A stretch of 64,000 nt of DNA, from contig NC_035448.2 in the NCBI RefSeq assembly GCF_002127325.2, positions 119,926,538 to 119,990,537 on the forward strand, written 5' to 3'. Numbering within the stretch: position 1 is the first letter of the stretch; each line of letters starts with the position of its first letter. Below, piece after piece: positions 44,205 through 56,285 of the stretch. The notes beneath the pieces were generated by a model that saw only the letters and a list, made by a program, of their open reading frames with translations, ran no database searches and was not told where the DNA came from. The translations under genes were made by a program, and so were the position numbers. The DNA is from Helianthus annuus (taxonomy: Eukaryota; Streptophyta; Magnoliopsida; Asterales; Asteraceae).

Positions 44205-45899
44205 TGATGTGTGTAAAATGCAACATATAAATCACATCAATTAAGGCATAAAACTAACCCTTTTTAAGTACTAATGTTGGAAAAAGAGTGTTTTTGTCTT
44301 CCTTTTGTATTTTCAGGATGAAATGAGCTCAAAATCACAAAAGAAGCAAAAAGACAACTAATTCTAGCATAAATACAAGAAAAGGAACAAAAGTAGACTG
44401 CCCGGACCCTCAACGGCACCTCCCAAGGCAAAGAAGAGAAAACAGAGACTGAACACGCCCCGTGTCCAGCGAACACAGGGGCGTGCCCAGGAAGCAGCAG
44501 AAAAGACAAACCAGTAGAAGCTTCCATTGCCCACCACGGGGCCGTGTCCAGCGGGCACGGGGGCGTGGTGAAAGTACAGCAGGCGCATTAATTGTAATTG
44601 CGAATTACAATTAATGAAGAGAGAGAATGTCAGACGGGCACAGGGGCGTGTCCAGCGGACACGGGGCCGTGCCCAGCCTTCTATTCAGCCTATAAATAGG
44701 GGTGCTTGGCTTCATTCCATTTCATCCCTTGGCACACCACCTCTCTCACACTTCATCCACCACCCACCACCACCATAACACCATCATCCACCACCATCAT
44801 CCATTGTCCATCGTAGAGTGTGTGAGTCGTCTCGGGATCCAAGATTGATCGTAAGAGTTCTTGACAATCAAGGCCATGTTTGCCTAAGTCTCTTACATCA
44901 CTTGGTGAAGACAAGTGTTTAGTATAATACTTTTTATTTTTAATCTTTTGCACTTTTTATTTTGTTTTGTATTAATGACTTTAATAACTAGTTACTTATG
45001 TTGAAGGTGATCTTTTCTTATCGTTTGTCCGTGGTGTCTTGGCGTTATTTTACTGTCTATATAAAATAAAAGATTTTCACCATTCATATCTCCACGGTCT
45101 ATATGGAGGTATGTTGGCTACCTGGTCGGGGGTTAAGGGAACGGTTTGGTAAGGGTCTTGCCCTTGTTCAGCGTTTAGAGGTCCTGCTTGGGACCTGGGT
45201 CAAATTTAGTAGGATCTCCTTCAATGCCCATAGGTATTGGATGGCGGGGATCCAAACTCTTTGACCCCCTCATAAGTTAACTACTATTAATACTATAACC
45301 CGGCTATTTAGGACTGTATCCCTGCTGACTCAGACTACTTAGCCGAGGGTAACGTCACCACCGAAAGCGGGGCCTACCACAATTTGCATTAATAACTTAA
45401 TTCATTATCTTTCAATAATCCGACCCTTTAGGATTGTATCCTTGCTGACTCAAACTACTGGGTTGAGGGTAACGTCGCCTTCAAAAGAGGGGCCTACTAC
45501 AATAACTAAGATAATCTCTTAAACAAGTGCAAAAGTGCGAAAATAATCAAAGGTTATACTAACACACGTGTCGGATCCAAGTGATTCATCTTGTCTATCT
45601 GTTTTTATTTTATTTTATTTTTCAGCATTTAGTTAGTTTTTATTTTTCTTAGTTTAAAACATTTTTCTCACTTTTTTTGATTTGGTTAGACGTTGAGGAT
45701 AAACCGGTATTAAAAGCTCTTGTGTCCTTGGACGACCTCGGTATCTTACCAACACTATACTACGTCCACGATGGGTGCACTTGCCCATATGTGTGTTTAG
45801 TGTTAGTAAATATCGTGTTTTATAAATTTAAAACTTGGCTAAAAGTGTAAAAAGGGGCTTAAATACTCATCAAAAATATATTACACTACGCACGCATCA
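44205..45899 (+). repeat. E2 3' LTR
   Basis: A 1695-bp repeat of 24526-26218 with a TATAAATA box at 44691-44698 and the same three palindrome dimers. Several of the differences from the 5' LTR fall inside the palindromes (for example CACGAGGG against CACAGGGG). Confidence 0.88.
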
Positions 45900-46158
45900 A
45901 CGATGCTATGAAAAGAAGTAGCGTTGATGCCTAGATACACATATAGACGTTTAGGTTTAATATATTGTATCAATTTTGATTATGTTGTTATGCATTTCCT
46001 TCGAACTTGTTGTTATTTGTATTTCTTGTATTGTTGACAATTTACTTATGAAATGAAATCGGTTTATTAAATATTGTATCAAATAGCGTTATGAAGTCTC
46101 TTGCAATCTTCACACTTCGTCTCATCCCGATGTTTCCGCCATTGGTTGGGGTGTGACA
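45900..46158. mobile_element. E1 5' LTR, second part
   Basis: It begins with the second copy of the E2 TSD (ACGAT) and ends GGTTGGGGTGTGACA. The initiator-tRNA primer site GATTGGTATCAGAGCCA starts at 46159. Nothing equivalent remains at the E1 3' LTR, which is cut at the same point where E2 sits. Confidence 0.8.
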
Positions 46159-48587
46159 GATTGGTATCAGAGCCATAACTATAGGGAATTAGGAAAATTG
46201 CCATGCTTTGACCTAGTCTATAGTTAAGCACCAAAATTCGACCATACTTGCTTCACATGCTACTTTTATGAAATATCTTTACATGTTATACTTGAAATGT
46301 CTCTTACGTGTTATTTTCTTAAAATGATTTATATGCTTATACGTGTTATTTTTATTTTGATCATATGTCTTTTACTCGTCTATACTAAGAATCGAAACCA
46401 CTCATAATACACAAACGAGATGACTTCACCAAAATAGGCGTGAAACCCACAATTTGGTGAATGACTCTCAATCCTTCTACTTTCTTTTCTTACACGAAAT
46501 TCACCATCAAGTTAGGAGTGAAATCCTCACCTTGATGGAGAAATTCAAGTTTCAAATTCTAGTGGACCCTCATCAAAGTGTTGAAATTAAATTTCGACCC
46601 GACGAGTACCAACCACACTTAGGATACGAAATCGCCAAGTTAGGGGTGAAACCCGCATCTTGTCGACTAGTTCCATTCCTTGATTTTTTTTCATAAATCC
46701 CGCCAAGTCTCGAAATTTCGATTGATTTGGGATATGTAGTAACCGGAAGGGTAAATACCGTTAACCGACTTGTCGGCGAGAGTATTTCACCTATTAGGCC
46801 AAAGCATGCTCCTCAAACTCGAAAGATTTTTCGACCACTTTGGTTAGTCAAAGTTCCGTTTTGGAACCATCCCAAATTTTAATCAAACATGTGTTCTACT
46901 ATTTATTTTATACGATGCAATCTTTCGAATTCGAATTTACTTTCGATATTTACTCCTCACACACACACAACATATTAAATCTTTTTCATACATTTATACA
47001 TATGCATAATTTCAAAACGTCACTCAATTTTGTTTATATTATTTGTAACACCAAAATGGAGGCATACCATCGAGATAGGAGTGATTTCCTTACCTTGACG
47101 ATTAGCTCCACTCGTTCTTTTCTTAAAACGACCTCACCGACGAGTTAGGGGTGATTCCCTTACCTAGGTGATCGTTACCAAGACTTTACCTCAAAAATGT
47201 CCTATTATGCAAATCCGATCAAGTTTTATACCTAAGTCACTTATCATTTATCGAAATACCTACCTATATTAAATTCAAAATACATTGTTTTATCAAACGT
47301 ACTTCTTATCCTACAACCTATTTTCACTTAACTGATATACACGAGATTCTTAATCATGTCTTAAACGTTTTACTACATGAATTTCCAAACCTTACGAAAT
47401 GCTACCTATCAATTTAATCGGTCCAGTGAATCTCTTGCCCATGAACTCCATATTCGACTTAATCACTAAAACGCACTCACGTTATATCACCATACTAAAG
47501 ACTTTCATTCTCAAACGGAATTCAAACCAACTTTTCCATATACTTATAAGGTCCTATAGGTATTATACAAACGTTTTACCAAAGAATTTTTTTTACATCA
47601 ACAAATCATTTGTTAAAACTCTTTCCAATGATCACCAAGTTCGTTTTGCTAAATTTCTTTTCTAAGGATCAACGTTTTCATAAGAACCTTCAAAACTCAA
47701 AATTTCTTGTTTGGATGCAATTGAAAAGAACCCGTATTTTCGAAAAACGTTTTTTCCACACCGCGTAATTCGCCATCCCAATTTCAAAACACGTGGGCAA
47801 GAAGACTTCATGGGGACCGACAATCTTCAACATACGTAAACTTTTTTTAAACAAAAGTAGCATTTCATTCATTACAAAATACGTTATGCATAACTAATAA
47901 GTACTTTATATTCTCTTACATTTACAAACCATATCCTACCTTCCCAATCAAACTCAAACTATTTTGATTCGATAAACCCAACGTTTCGCTTAAACAACTA
48001 TACATGCATATCATCATACACGTCTTAGTCGATACCTCACGACACTTCGTTTATATCATACGTTTTACATACTCAAATTTCTCGAAACGTCTTATATACT
48101 TAAATTCGTTATACTTCAACATACACTATATACGTAATTTTATTCGTACCTACGCTTACGCTCATACGTTTCATGCTTATACTTATACTCATACATTTCA
48201 TGCTTATACGTATACTCATACTACTCGTACGTTTTATGTCTATACTTACGTGCAAATTCATACTTAAACTTATACTTATGCTCATACTCATGATCCATAC
48301 ATTTGTACCCGTACGCGAGCGTAATCCGAGTGATTCGCTTACGTGGGTCCCATACATACTTAAGCATGGACTTGCTTATACTATACCATTATACGTACAC
48401 ATTCCTATTTTTAAATTATGCATACCCTGATTCATACACAACTAGTACAAGCTATGCGGATCATGCGACGATCAAAATAATCGCGGGTGCACACGGGATT
48501 ATAGTGATAAGCGCATGAGAACCCTAGAGTGTACTACTGTGTATGGTAATACACGAAATGTAACATGACACCGAATACGAAACGGAC
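46159..48587. mobile_element. E1 interior, left part (non-coding, LARD-like)
   Basis: After the primer site the interior shows no gag or pol similarity in any frame. It has five degenerate copies of a GTTAGGGGTGAAACCC-type unit (about 46427, 46511, 46639, 47074, 47140). At 48130-48300 there is a CTTATACTCATAC-type low-complexity tract. E1 is therefore a non-autonomous, large LTR element that would need enzymes from a relative. Confidence 0.65.
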
Positions 48588-48592
48588 GTAAT

Positions 48593-51500
48593 TGTAACAC
48601 CTCGAATTTTTGTGTCCAATGATGTGTTAACACGTGTCATTTGATTACACGTGGCATTGATATTAAATAAAGGACTAATTTTGACAAACCTTGAATGTAT
48701 GTAAATTCGAGGGTTATAGATGTCAAGCAAGGGTAAATATATTGTATGGTAACCCTAAATGGTGCTTGTACCTTCAAACGAATGAATCATGGATCGTACG
48801 GAAGCGAAACGCGGAAGAAAGTGAGAGATTACAAGCTACAGGGGTTAACTGTGTCAACATGTTTAATTATACCTCTGAGTGACCCTTTAACGCTCCCGAG
48901 GCTTTGTAACAGTATTATACGCTCACTAGAATATACTGTATAAATTCCGCGAAGTTCCGTTTTAAAACGAGAAAGTTATGATCGAATTCGTATGAGAAGG
49001 GTTAAAAGCGTCAACAGTGAAAGTTAAGGCTTTCTGAATAATTAATAAACTAACCGGGGACTTAACAACGCGGGTAAATAACACGAGGTCCTTAGTTGTA
49101 ATTAACCGAGGGCCAAACCGCAAAGTTACCCCTTCAAACCCGAAAGGTCAGGATAATAATTACGAAAGATTTTGTAATTAATTACCGGATTCTCGTCATC
49201 ATTATAAAAGATTTTAAAAACTTGAAAATCTAACCTCTCGCGACTCGCATTGAGTTTCGGGTTAAGTGAAAGCGGGCCGCGAGCCACCTCCTTTACGCGC
49301 CTGAAGTTTGAATCTCAGGCGGCCCGCATTAAAACATGCATGGATCCTCCATGCGGGCCGCATTGGACGCCCAGATGCAGAAACCTTGTATTTTCTTTCC
49401 TTTTGAGCTTGTGAATGATCAAAACGCCAATAAAAGAGGCATGGGCGCCCCCTACTCAACCCATAGCTCTATGGGACACCTGCCCATCATCCATGATCAG
49501 TATAGACCAATGTGGAATGATCTTGGAGCTCATTTTTCACTATAAATAGCCATGTTGTGTTCATAACAATCACACCACTCAAAACACACTTCACTGATCA
49601 TTCTAAGAGCTTTCAAGCATTCTTCTCTGCTCCCTAAGCAAGACACAACTTCTGTAAGTCGTTCACATCCATTATGGTCTTGTATTTCCATAGATTTAGC
49701 TTATAAACCCAACCGTCGTAACTAACGGTTGTCATAGCGATAATTCACAAATGGTCCAGTGAATTGTCGGATCAAAAGTAGTTATGAGTTGGTATTTATG
49801 TGGGTAATAAACCCCTAAAAGGGTTCCCTCTGATCACCACTCTAACTATGTCAAATGACGAGTCAAACGTGCACTTAAAAAGTCAACAGAAAGCTATTTT
49901 GCCGTTTTATACATAATCTGTAATGTATATGCTATGAAATCTGTTTTGACACTCATAAAACATGATATTAAGTATATAAACTTGTTTACGCTCATTTGAA
50001 TCGACCATTTGCTATATTGACCCGGTTCGGAGCCGAATGTCGCAAAAGTTTGACTTTTGCTTTGACTTCAGTTCTGACCCGTTTTAGTGAGGTATAAATA
50101 TGCCTTAGGACTCTCTTAGGACCAGGTTACATGATGGTATAGACCTCTGTGATCGGTTCATGAATTGTCCGAGTCTTTTACGCATTTCCGTTAATCGCCT
50201 AAAAGTTGACCGTAACGGCCTTTTAAAAATAAAACGAGTATTTCGGACACGTGAACGGACCATAACCTTGCTTACTAAATTATAAGCATGTCCTTAAAGT
50301 TTCACGTCAATCCGAGGTCTAGAATGAGAGTTATGCTAAATAGCGCAATTAAAGTAAACTTTTGTAATAAACGGCGCAATTAGCATAACGCCCATCTAAA
50401 CCAAGATTTCGTCACCAAAACTTTTACCCACTGTTATAAAATAATATTTTTGGAATTTTAAAGATTTTTAATAATTTTTACCTTGCTCATAACCTGCGGT
50501 TATGGCTACGGTTCGGTAAATACCGAATATGCCCTTTTCGGCCAAAACTTGAGTTCTACAAGGTCTTTTGACCCGATTCCAGTTACTACTGATTTTAAAT
50601 AATAAATAAGGTATTTTAGACTTTATAAACTATTCGGGAAACTCAAATTCCCTGTAGAACTCGAAAAGCTCTTTAAAAGTCTTTAAAATGACCGAAAAGC
50701 CCCTACGGGGCGTAATATTAACTTAAACTCGTTACGGGCATCACGGAATGTATCCTACTGATACCACAACCTCTTTAAGGCATATTGACTTAGGAAATAA
50801 GCGTAAGACTCTCATGGTTAACCGTTTCACCTATTGCGCGCACGGTTCGGCTTATGGAACTAGTTTTCATAAATTAGCCGATACGGGTCAAATTATATAA
50901 TTTGAACCCCAAAATCCAGAGTGTGAACCTTAAACCCATATAAAACGAGTCTCTGAACTTGTTGGGTCATAGTCACACTCCGTTCTCGGTTTTCGCCTTT
51001 TTGTGCGATTAAACCGTATTCACATTTCGGAACCAACCGGTCTAGGCTACGGCCAATATAAGACCCGTTAGGATTCTAAGAGGTTAATTAAAACCTTCGT
51101 TCCAGATTAGGAGCCCCAGTAAAAGCTATCGGTGATTTAATCAAATTAAGGAATATACTTGCAAAGGTAAATACTTTTAACTTATTTCCCCTATATGGGC
51201 TTGGGATACGGTATAATATTTACCGCTTGATTGAGCATCATATCTTTCATCGCTTAGGTGGTTAATTAAATATTATGATCGGCTCATTTAAACAGTTTTG
51301 TTTCTTAAAAGCCTTTGGGGGGTTAATGACCGTTGTCCCGGATATCCTTGGCATCATTTTACGAAATGGCCACGACCATCGACATCCCGGTGTAGGCGTA
51401 CACCCGGTATATATTGTCGACATTTAATTAAAAGACGTAGCCGTTGGTTTCTATACTACGGTTTTACGCAATGTGGTGTGTCTATTAATCTTTAACCCGG

Positions 51501-51977
51501 CACGATCCGGGCTACTGAACGCGTAAAAGAACATGTAATACGTTCACAAGATTTTAATAATTTTCCCAAGTTATAAAAGAATTTGTGCCTTGTGCATTCA
51601 AATCAATTTTAATAAACATTTTCAAATGTGTCAGTTGAATGTATTTACCAGTGTAAACTGACGTATTTTCCCCAAAAAGATTAAGTGCAGGTACTATACG
51701 AAATTGGCTGGTATTAGCTTCCTAAGCATCACGAATAGTCTCGCAAACTCGATGCCGTATCTGAATGAACAATATTTTATTATTTTGATCCGCTGTGGAT
51801 ACATTCGACTTCTGTAATACATTTGATATTACAACCAGAGGTTGAAGTATATATTTATCTTTAAGCTTCCGCTGTGCATTTATATAATTGTGTGGTTTGA
51901 CTATATTGTTGCCAACTACGTCACGGTAATCCCCCACCGGGCCCACCGGTGATACACGTGGAAATCGGGGTGTGACA
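48593..51977. mobile_element. E4: solo LTR of 3.4 kb inside E1
   Basis: It begins TGTAACACCTCGAATTTTTG and ends GGGGTGTGACA, flanked by the exact TSD GTAAT (48588-48592 and 51978-51982). A TATA box TATAAATAG lies at 49541-49549. Around 49270-49375 there are three GCGGGCCGC-type words. Internal coding and a second LTR are absent, so this is a solo LTR left after LTR-LTR recombination. Its termini resemble those of E1 and E3. Confidence 0.87.
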
Positions 51978-51982
51978 GTAAT

Positions 51983-52654
51983 GTGGTCAAAACATGGTGG
52001 ATACGCCGCTGGTACTTCCTATATATAAGTGTTTTCACCATGTTACCAAAATTCCGTAAAACGTGCCATGAGAAATTCAGTGTTTTGCAGACCTTTGACC
52101 TAATAAAAACTTTAAACAACTCACAAACACATTATATCCAATTATCCACGACGAGACTTCATTCTTAGCACGCTACTTTCGTCTATCCAAGACTTATGCC
52201 ATTCTTATACTTGCATTCATTAAGAGTCACTCGTTCACTTCCATACTCTCATTATCCTCCATTGTTCTCTTCTTCTGTACGAACCTCAAGCCTATTTAAA
52301 CGTTCGAATCCTAACTTGACGCCTGTGTAAACGTACTAGAAGACTGTTATCACTTTATTTAAAGTACCAAACCTTCTCGTCCCTCTCAATAAAGCAAATT
52401 TTTACAAATATTCGATTTAGTACTATTCTTAACCTTTTCATACAAACTACCTCCCTATTCATTAAATACAAACCGTCTCGTACTAAGATTTTCTTCTTAA
52501 CACGACACATTTTATATATACCTCTCCGATTTGATTCAAAACTGTTTAAACTCACACACGTACGCACTTTTTACCTCGATACCAAAACGCTCTTTTCTCC
52601 AAGGTCTTCCTCTTGAATAAATTTCGGGACGAAATTTCCTAAAGGAAGGGAGAC
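51983..52654. mobile_element. E1 interior, right part with polypurine tract
   Basis: Non-coding. It ends with the palindrome AATTTCGGGACGAAATT (52620-52636) and a polypurine tract AAAGGAAGGGAGA (52641-52653) directly before the LTR start at 52655. Confidence 0.7.
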
Positions 52655-55037
52655 TGTAACGCCTCGCATTTCGCAACTTTCCGTTCTTAGAAAGATTATA
52701 TCGTAATTCTATTTTCAGAAACTCGTCCCCTTGTAATAACAATTCGTTTCGAATTTTTTTTATTATTAAATCCGAGACTTTGATCGTAACAAAATGGATC
52801 TTATATGAAATACACGTTGCTTATCCGTACCTATTAACACATTCAAAACGTATGCCCAATCTATATGTAAAGGCATGTCAACTTGCAAACAACACAAATA
52901 CGTAACCCGAATCGTTCCTTGTGTGCAAATGCCTCACTTCATTCTCACGATGCATAATGGTATCCTCGTTTTAACACTTAAACATGATCTCTATTACATT
53001 GCTTAAATTACATATACTTGTATTTGATAAATTCATACTTGCAACCATGTTAATACACACTTTTTGTTTAATTAAGACATGTTTCTTATACCTTTTTAAA
53101 CTTGTGACATATTACTTACATATTAGACCTCATAAATACATATCACACTCAACAAATATCTAGTTTTTTTTTATTATGTATTTTAATATAACAATAAATA
53201 AAAAAAGTAATAGAAAACGGATGGCAGGAACAACGATCAAGCTGCCAAACATGTTTTGATTATCTTTCCTTTATTATTCAAACACCTACTACATGATATT
53301 TTAAATAGTAGGTTAATGTATTTTACTATAACTTAATATAATATGTATAATACCATATCTAGATTGTCACAACAAAAATGAAAAGAAAAGTTTACTGGCT
53401 GATTAACAGCCCATGCGGCCAAACATGTATGAGTGTTTAATTGTTTTTTTTATTGCTTAAACCCCAACTACTTATAATAAATGCCAGCTCAACTTAACCC
53501 TAATCCTCCCCCCTATAAATACCACTTATAATCAGCCTCCCTACCACTTTTGCAACACTTAAACACTCTCAAAATCACTCCAAATCGCAGCTGGAATCTA
53601 AGGTTCGGACATATTGTCGCCTTCATACGAAAATGAGGATAACTTCTTCATTTCTTGTCCGATTTGGTCCATTCTTTTTCCTATGTGCTTGGATTGACCT
53701 TGGCTTCGATTTCATGGGTTTTTCACAGTAAATAAGTCCCTGAAACTCCGGCAAAAAGGCTTCAAAGTTCACTGTTCATTTCTGATTTCATCTAATCATT
53801 ACTAAACTTGTTCAACTTGAGTCTAACTAATCTCAATCCTATGTCCTTATGCTTATAACCACTTCTATGGTTAGTTAGGCTTAAAAACAAGGTTGAGACA
53901 TTCAAAATCAGAGGTTAAACCTCATATACATTCTGTTTTATTTAGGGTTTTTAACCCACAAGTCATGTTCAAGCTTCAAGCTTGATGAAGGTGTGATTAT
54001 GGACCAACTTGGGTTGTCCATCATAGAATCCCCACATTACTTGATGATTTCTCATTGTATATAGTTGTTTCTTATTCTTATATTGATATTAGTTCATGAC
54101 CCTCCTTGTATGTTTTTACATCAAGTGTAGTGGTGAACCATAAGAGGTACCTAAATGGAAGCTTGTTCTTCCTACCTCCTACATGAATTCTATGACACAA
54201 TAGAGGTACCTAAATGAAGATTTATCTTCTACCTCATGCTTGACTAATGGACTAAATAATACATATAATATTTATACATATATATACTATTCGAACCCTT
54301 GATGATGGACTTGTGTTCATTCGTCAAGATATTAGAATAACATCATCCAAGACATAAGACTTGTTATGATTCTAATGAGTATATTACTCATGAAAACATT
54401 AACCCTTGAGGTTTCATAGTGTCAAGAACAAGTACTTGGTGTTAAAGGATGATTACTTTCGAATACCTATATTCTTGTGTTATAACTTCCTAAATCCCTA
54501 CACGAACATATTCAACCTTCTAACCTCATCAACTTCGTCACATTGGATAATCGGAAAGGATATGCAAATTTTGTGAGTATACTCGCAACCCCTTTTTTAT
54601 GTTTACCACTTTTTGGGGTGTAACATGTTTTACTATTAAAACTACACTTAAACTTATTCTTTATGCAATGCACAAAACAATCCTTATACATGAATACTAT
54701 GTTATGATACTTGATGCTTACGTGGACTATACTTATGTGATATGTTTTAGTCATTAGCTCTCACGAGCCTCCCTTCGACATGTATAGCGCTATAGGAGTA
54801 ACGCACCGCCCCCCTTAAACTTGGGTCATGTTGAATTAATTAAACTTCCTTGCGTAAACAGAGGTTGGCTAGAAATATTGCATGCCACGTTAGGTTGATC
54901 TCGTATAAAATAAGTTGCCATGTGGATTTGTTTTAAACTTTTATACTTATACTTATACTTATGCTTAAACTTGTATACTCGCCTTTGCTTTTGCATTGAA
55001 TTGTATTTTAAACATGTTACAGGTTGATGATGACGAT
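52655..55037. mobile_element. E1 3' LTR, truncated
   Basis: It is nearly identical to 22144-24525, including the TATAAATA box (53514-53521). It ends in ACGAT (55033-55037), exactly the site where E2 is inserted in the 5' LTR. The last ~250 bp of the LTR are missing. Confidence 0.85.
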
Positions 55038-55097
55038 TGATGTGTGTAAAATGCAACATATAAATCACATCAATTAAGGCATAAAACTAACCCTTTT
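55038..55097 (+). mobile_element. E2 fragment (first ~60 bp of LTR) at the rearrangement junction
   Basis: TGATGTGTGTAAAATGCAAC and on, to ACTAACCCTTTT, is identical to the start of the E2 LTR. It is followed directly by FAR1-like sequence (AAAGCTCATGG). CTTTTAA/CTTTAA is shared by both partners at the join. Confidence 0.88.
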
Positions 55098-56049
55098 AAA
55101 GCTCATGGAGAAGGGTTTTTAGAGGTAATATAAAATATATTTTACAACATGAGATTTTGATGAACTCCCATGCGACTTTAAATTATTTTTCAAGAAACCC
55201 TTTTTTACACATGCGATTTTGTTCACCCACCCATGCGATTTTAAGTTTTGATTTTGTTTTTTGTTTCCGTAGGTGTGTTTCAAGAAACTTGAAGAAGATG
55301 TAACTGCGCAATATAGTTGTCTGCGTTTCGAACAGTACGGGCTGCTATGTAAACACATCTATTTTCTTTTCAAGATTTTTGGAGTTAAAGAAATACCAAA
55401 CAAATACGTTATGAAGAGATGGACGAAAGATGTGGTCCCGAATGAATTAAACTCCACGTTCGATATAAAGGTTGATGGAACAGATGAGCAATACAAGGCT
55501 AAATAGATTGCTCGTGAAATCATGTATACAGGAGAGTATCTGGTTAGTAATTTGATTACTGACCTTGATCAACTCATTCTAGTTAGGGATCGAATGAAGG
55601 AGATTAAAGAAAAAGTGGACCAGAGTCGCATAACCAAGCCGATTGATCCAAAGTTTGACCGGTTCTCAAAGTTAATTGGTTATCAACAACCAGGAACTGA
55701 TGCACTGCCTACTGTCCGTGTCCTAACTGGTATAAGAAACAAAGGTCGTGGCTCACATAAAATGATTAAATCAAAGAAGGAACAAATGATTAGTTGCAAA
55801 TGGAAGAGGACAAGGACATGTAGTGTATACAATGCAAAAGGTCATGATATTCGAACTTGCGAGGTATGGAAAGGTAAAAAACAAAAGAAGATGAAGGGAG
55901 TCCAGATTGACAAAGATCCCAGCCACGAAGTCCATGAAGTCGAAGATGAAGTTGATGAAGAGGAATATGAGTTCGAAGATTGTAGTGGAGAGAGTGATGA
56001 TGGCAGTGAAGAAGATGTTTGGCAAGAGGTTTCAGATGATGGAGATTAA
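55098..56049 (+). pseudogene. FAR1-like gene, 3' part, copy B
   Basis: It corresponds to 19466-20415 of copy A with about 98% identity by eye. It holds the end of one exon, the intron with ACATGCGAT-type motifs, and the SWIM-to-C-terminus exon. An in-frame TAG at about 55504 (AAATAG, copy A has AAACAG) breaks the frame, while the later one-base loss seen in copy A is absent, so the frame is open to GDDGSEEDVWQEVSDDGD-like acidic tail and stop. The knuckle reads CSVYNAKGHDIRTC, with Tyr replacing the second Cys. It has no 5' half. Confidence 0.85.
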
Positions 56050-56227
56050 AGAAACATGCGATTTTTTAATTTGTACATGCGATTTTATACACATGGGGTT
56101 TTATTATACGAACATGTGATTTTACGTTGTAAACATGCAATTTCATATACATGAGGTTTTAATACTGTAACATGTGATTTATTGTGTTTCCATGCTATGA
56201 CATGGATTGATGATCAAATAGTTGCAT

Positions 56228-56285
56228 AATTCAACATTTTGTTCGTTTGGGTTTGATTGTGTCGTAGCTCTATAATTCAGATTAG
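56228..56285 (-). pseudogene. psbL: Plastid psbL start plus spacer, copy B
   Basis: Same as 20594-20651: ACG-initiated psbL codons on the minus strand (56265 downwards), then the psbL-psbF spacer up to the TSD ATTAG. Confidence 0.82.

Larger units (their letters stand above)
24526..45899 (+). mobile_element. E2: Athila-like Ty3/gypsy retrotransposon
   Basis: It is bounded by TGATGTGTG and GCACGCATCA, with the exact 5-bp TSD ACGAT (24521-24525 and 45900-45904). Its span is 21.4 kb including the nested E3; its own length is about 11.9 kb. Order: LTR (24526-26218), a primer-site-like GGCGCCGCTGCCGGGGA after the LTR, an ORF with a Tyr-rich N-terminus and a protease-like end, E3 insertion, RT-RNase H-integrase frame (to 40390), a separate ORF (41179-42213), a long non-coding part and a 3' LTR (44205-45899). 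The LTRs differ at about 13-15 sites by eye, so the insertion is young. The Athila lineage is inferred from the primer-site type, the pol motifs and the extra ORF after pol. Confidence 0.85.

Noticed and set aside
46454..48518. Small frames in the E1 interior as genes
   Set aside because: No family similarity, AT-rich composition and repeat-derived sequence.
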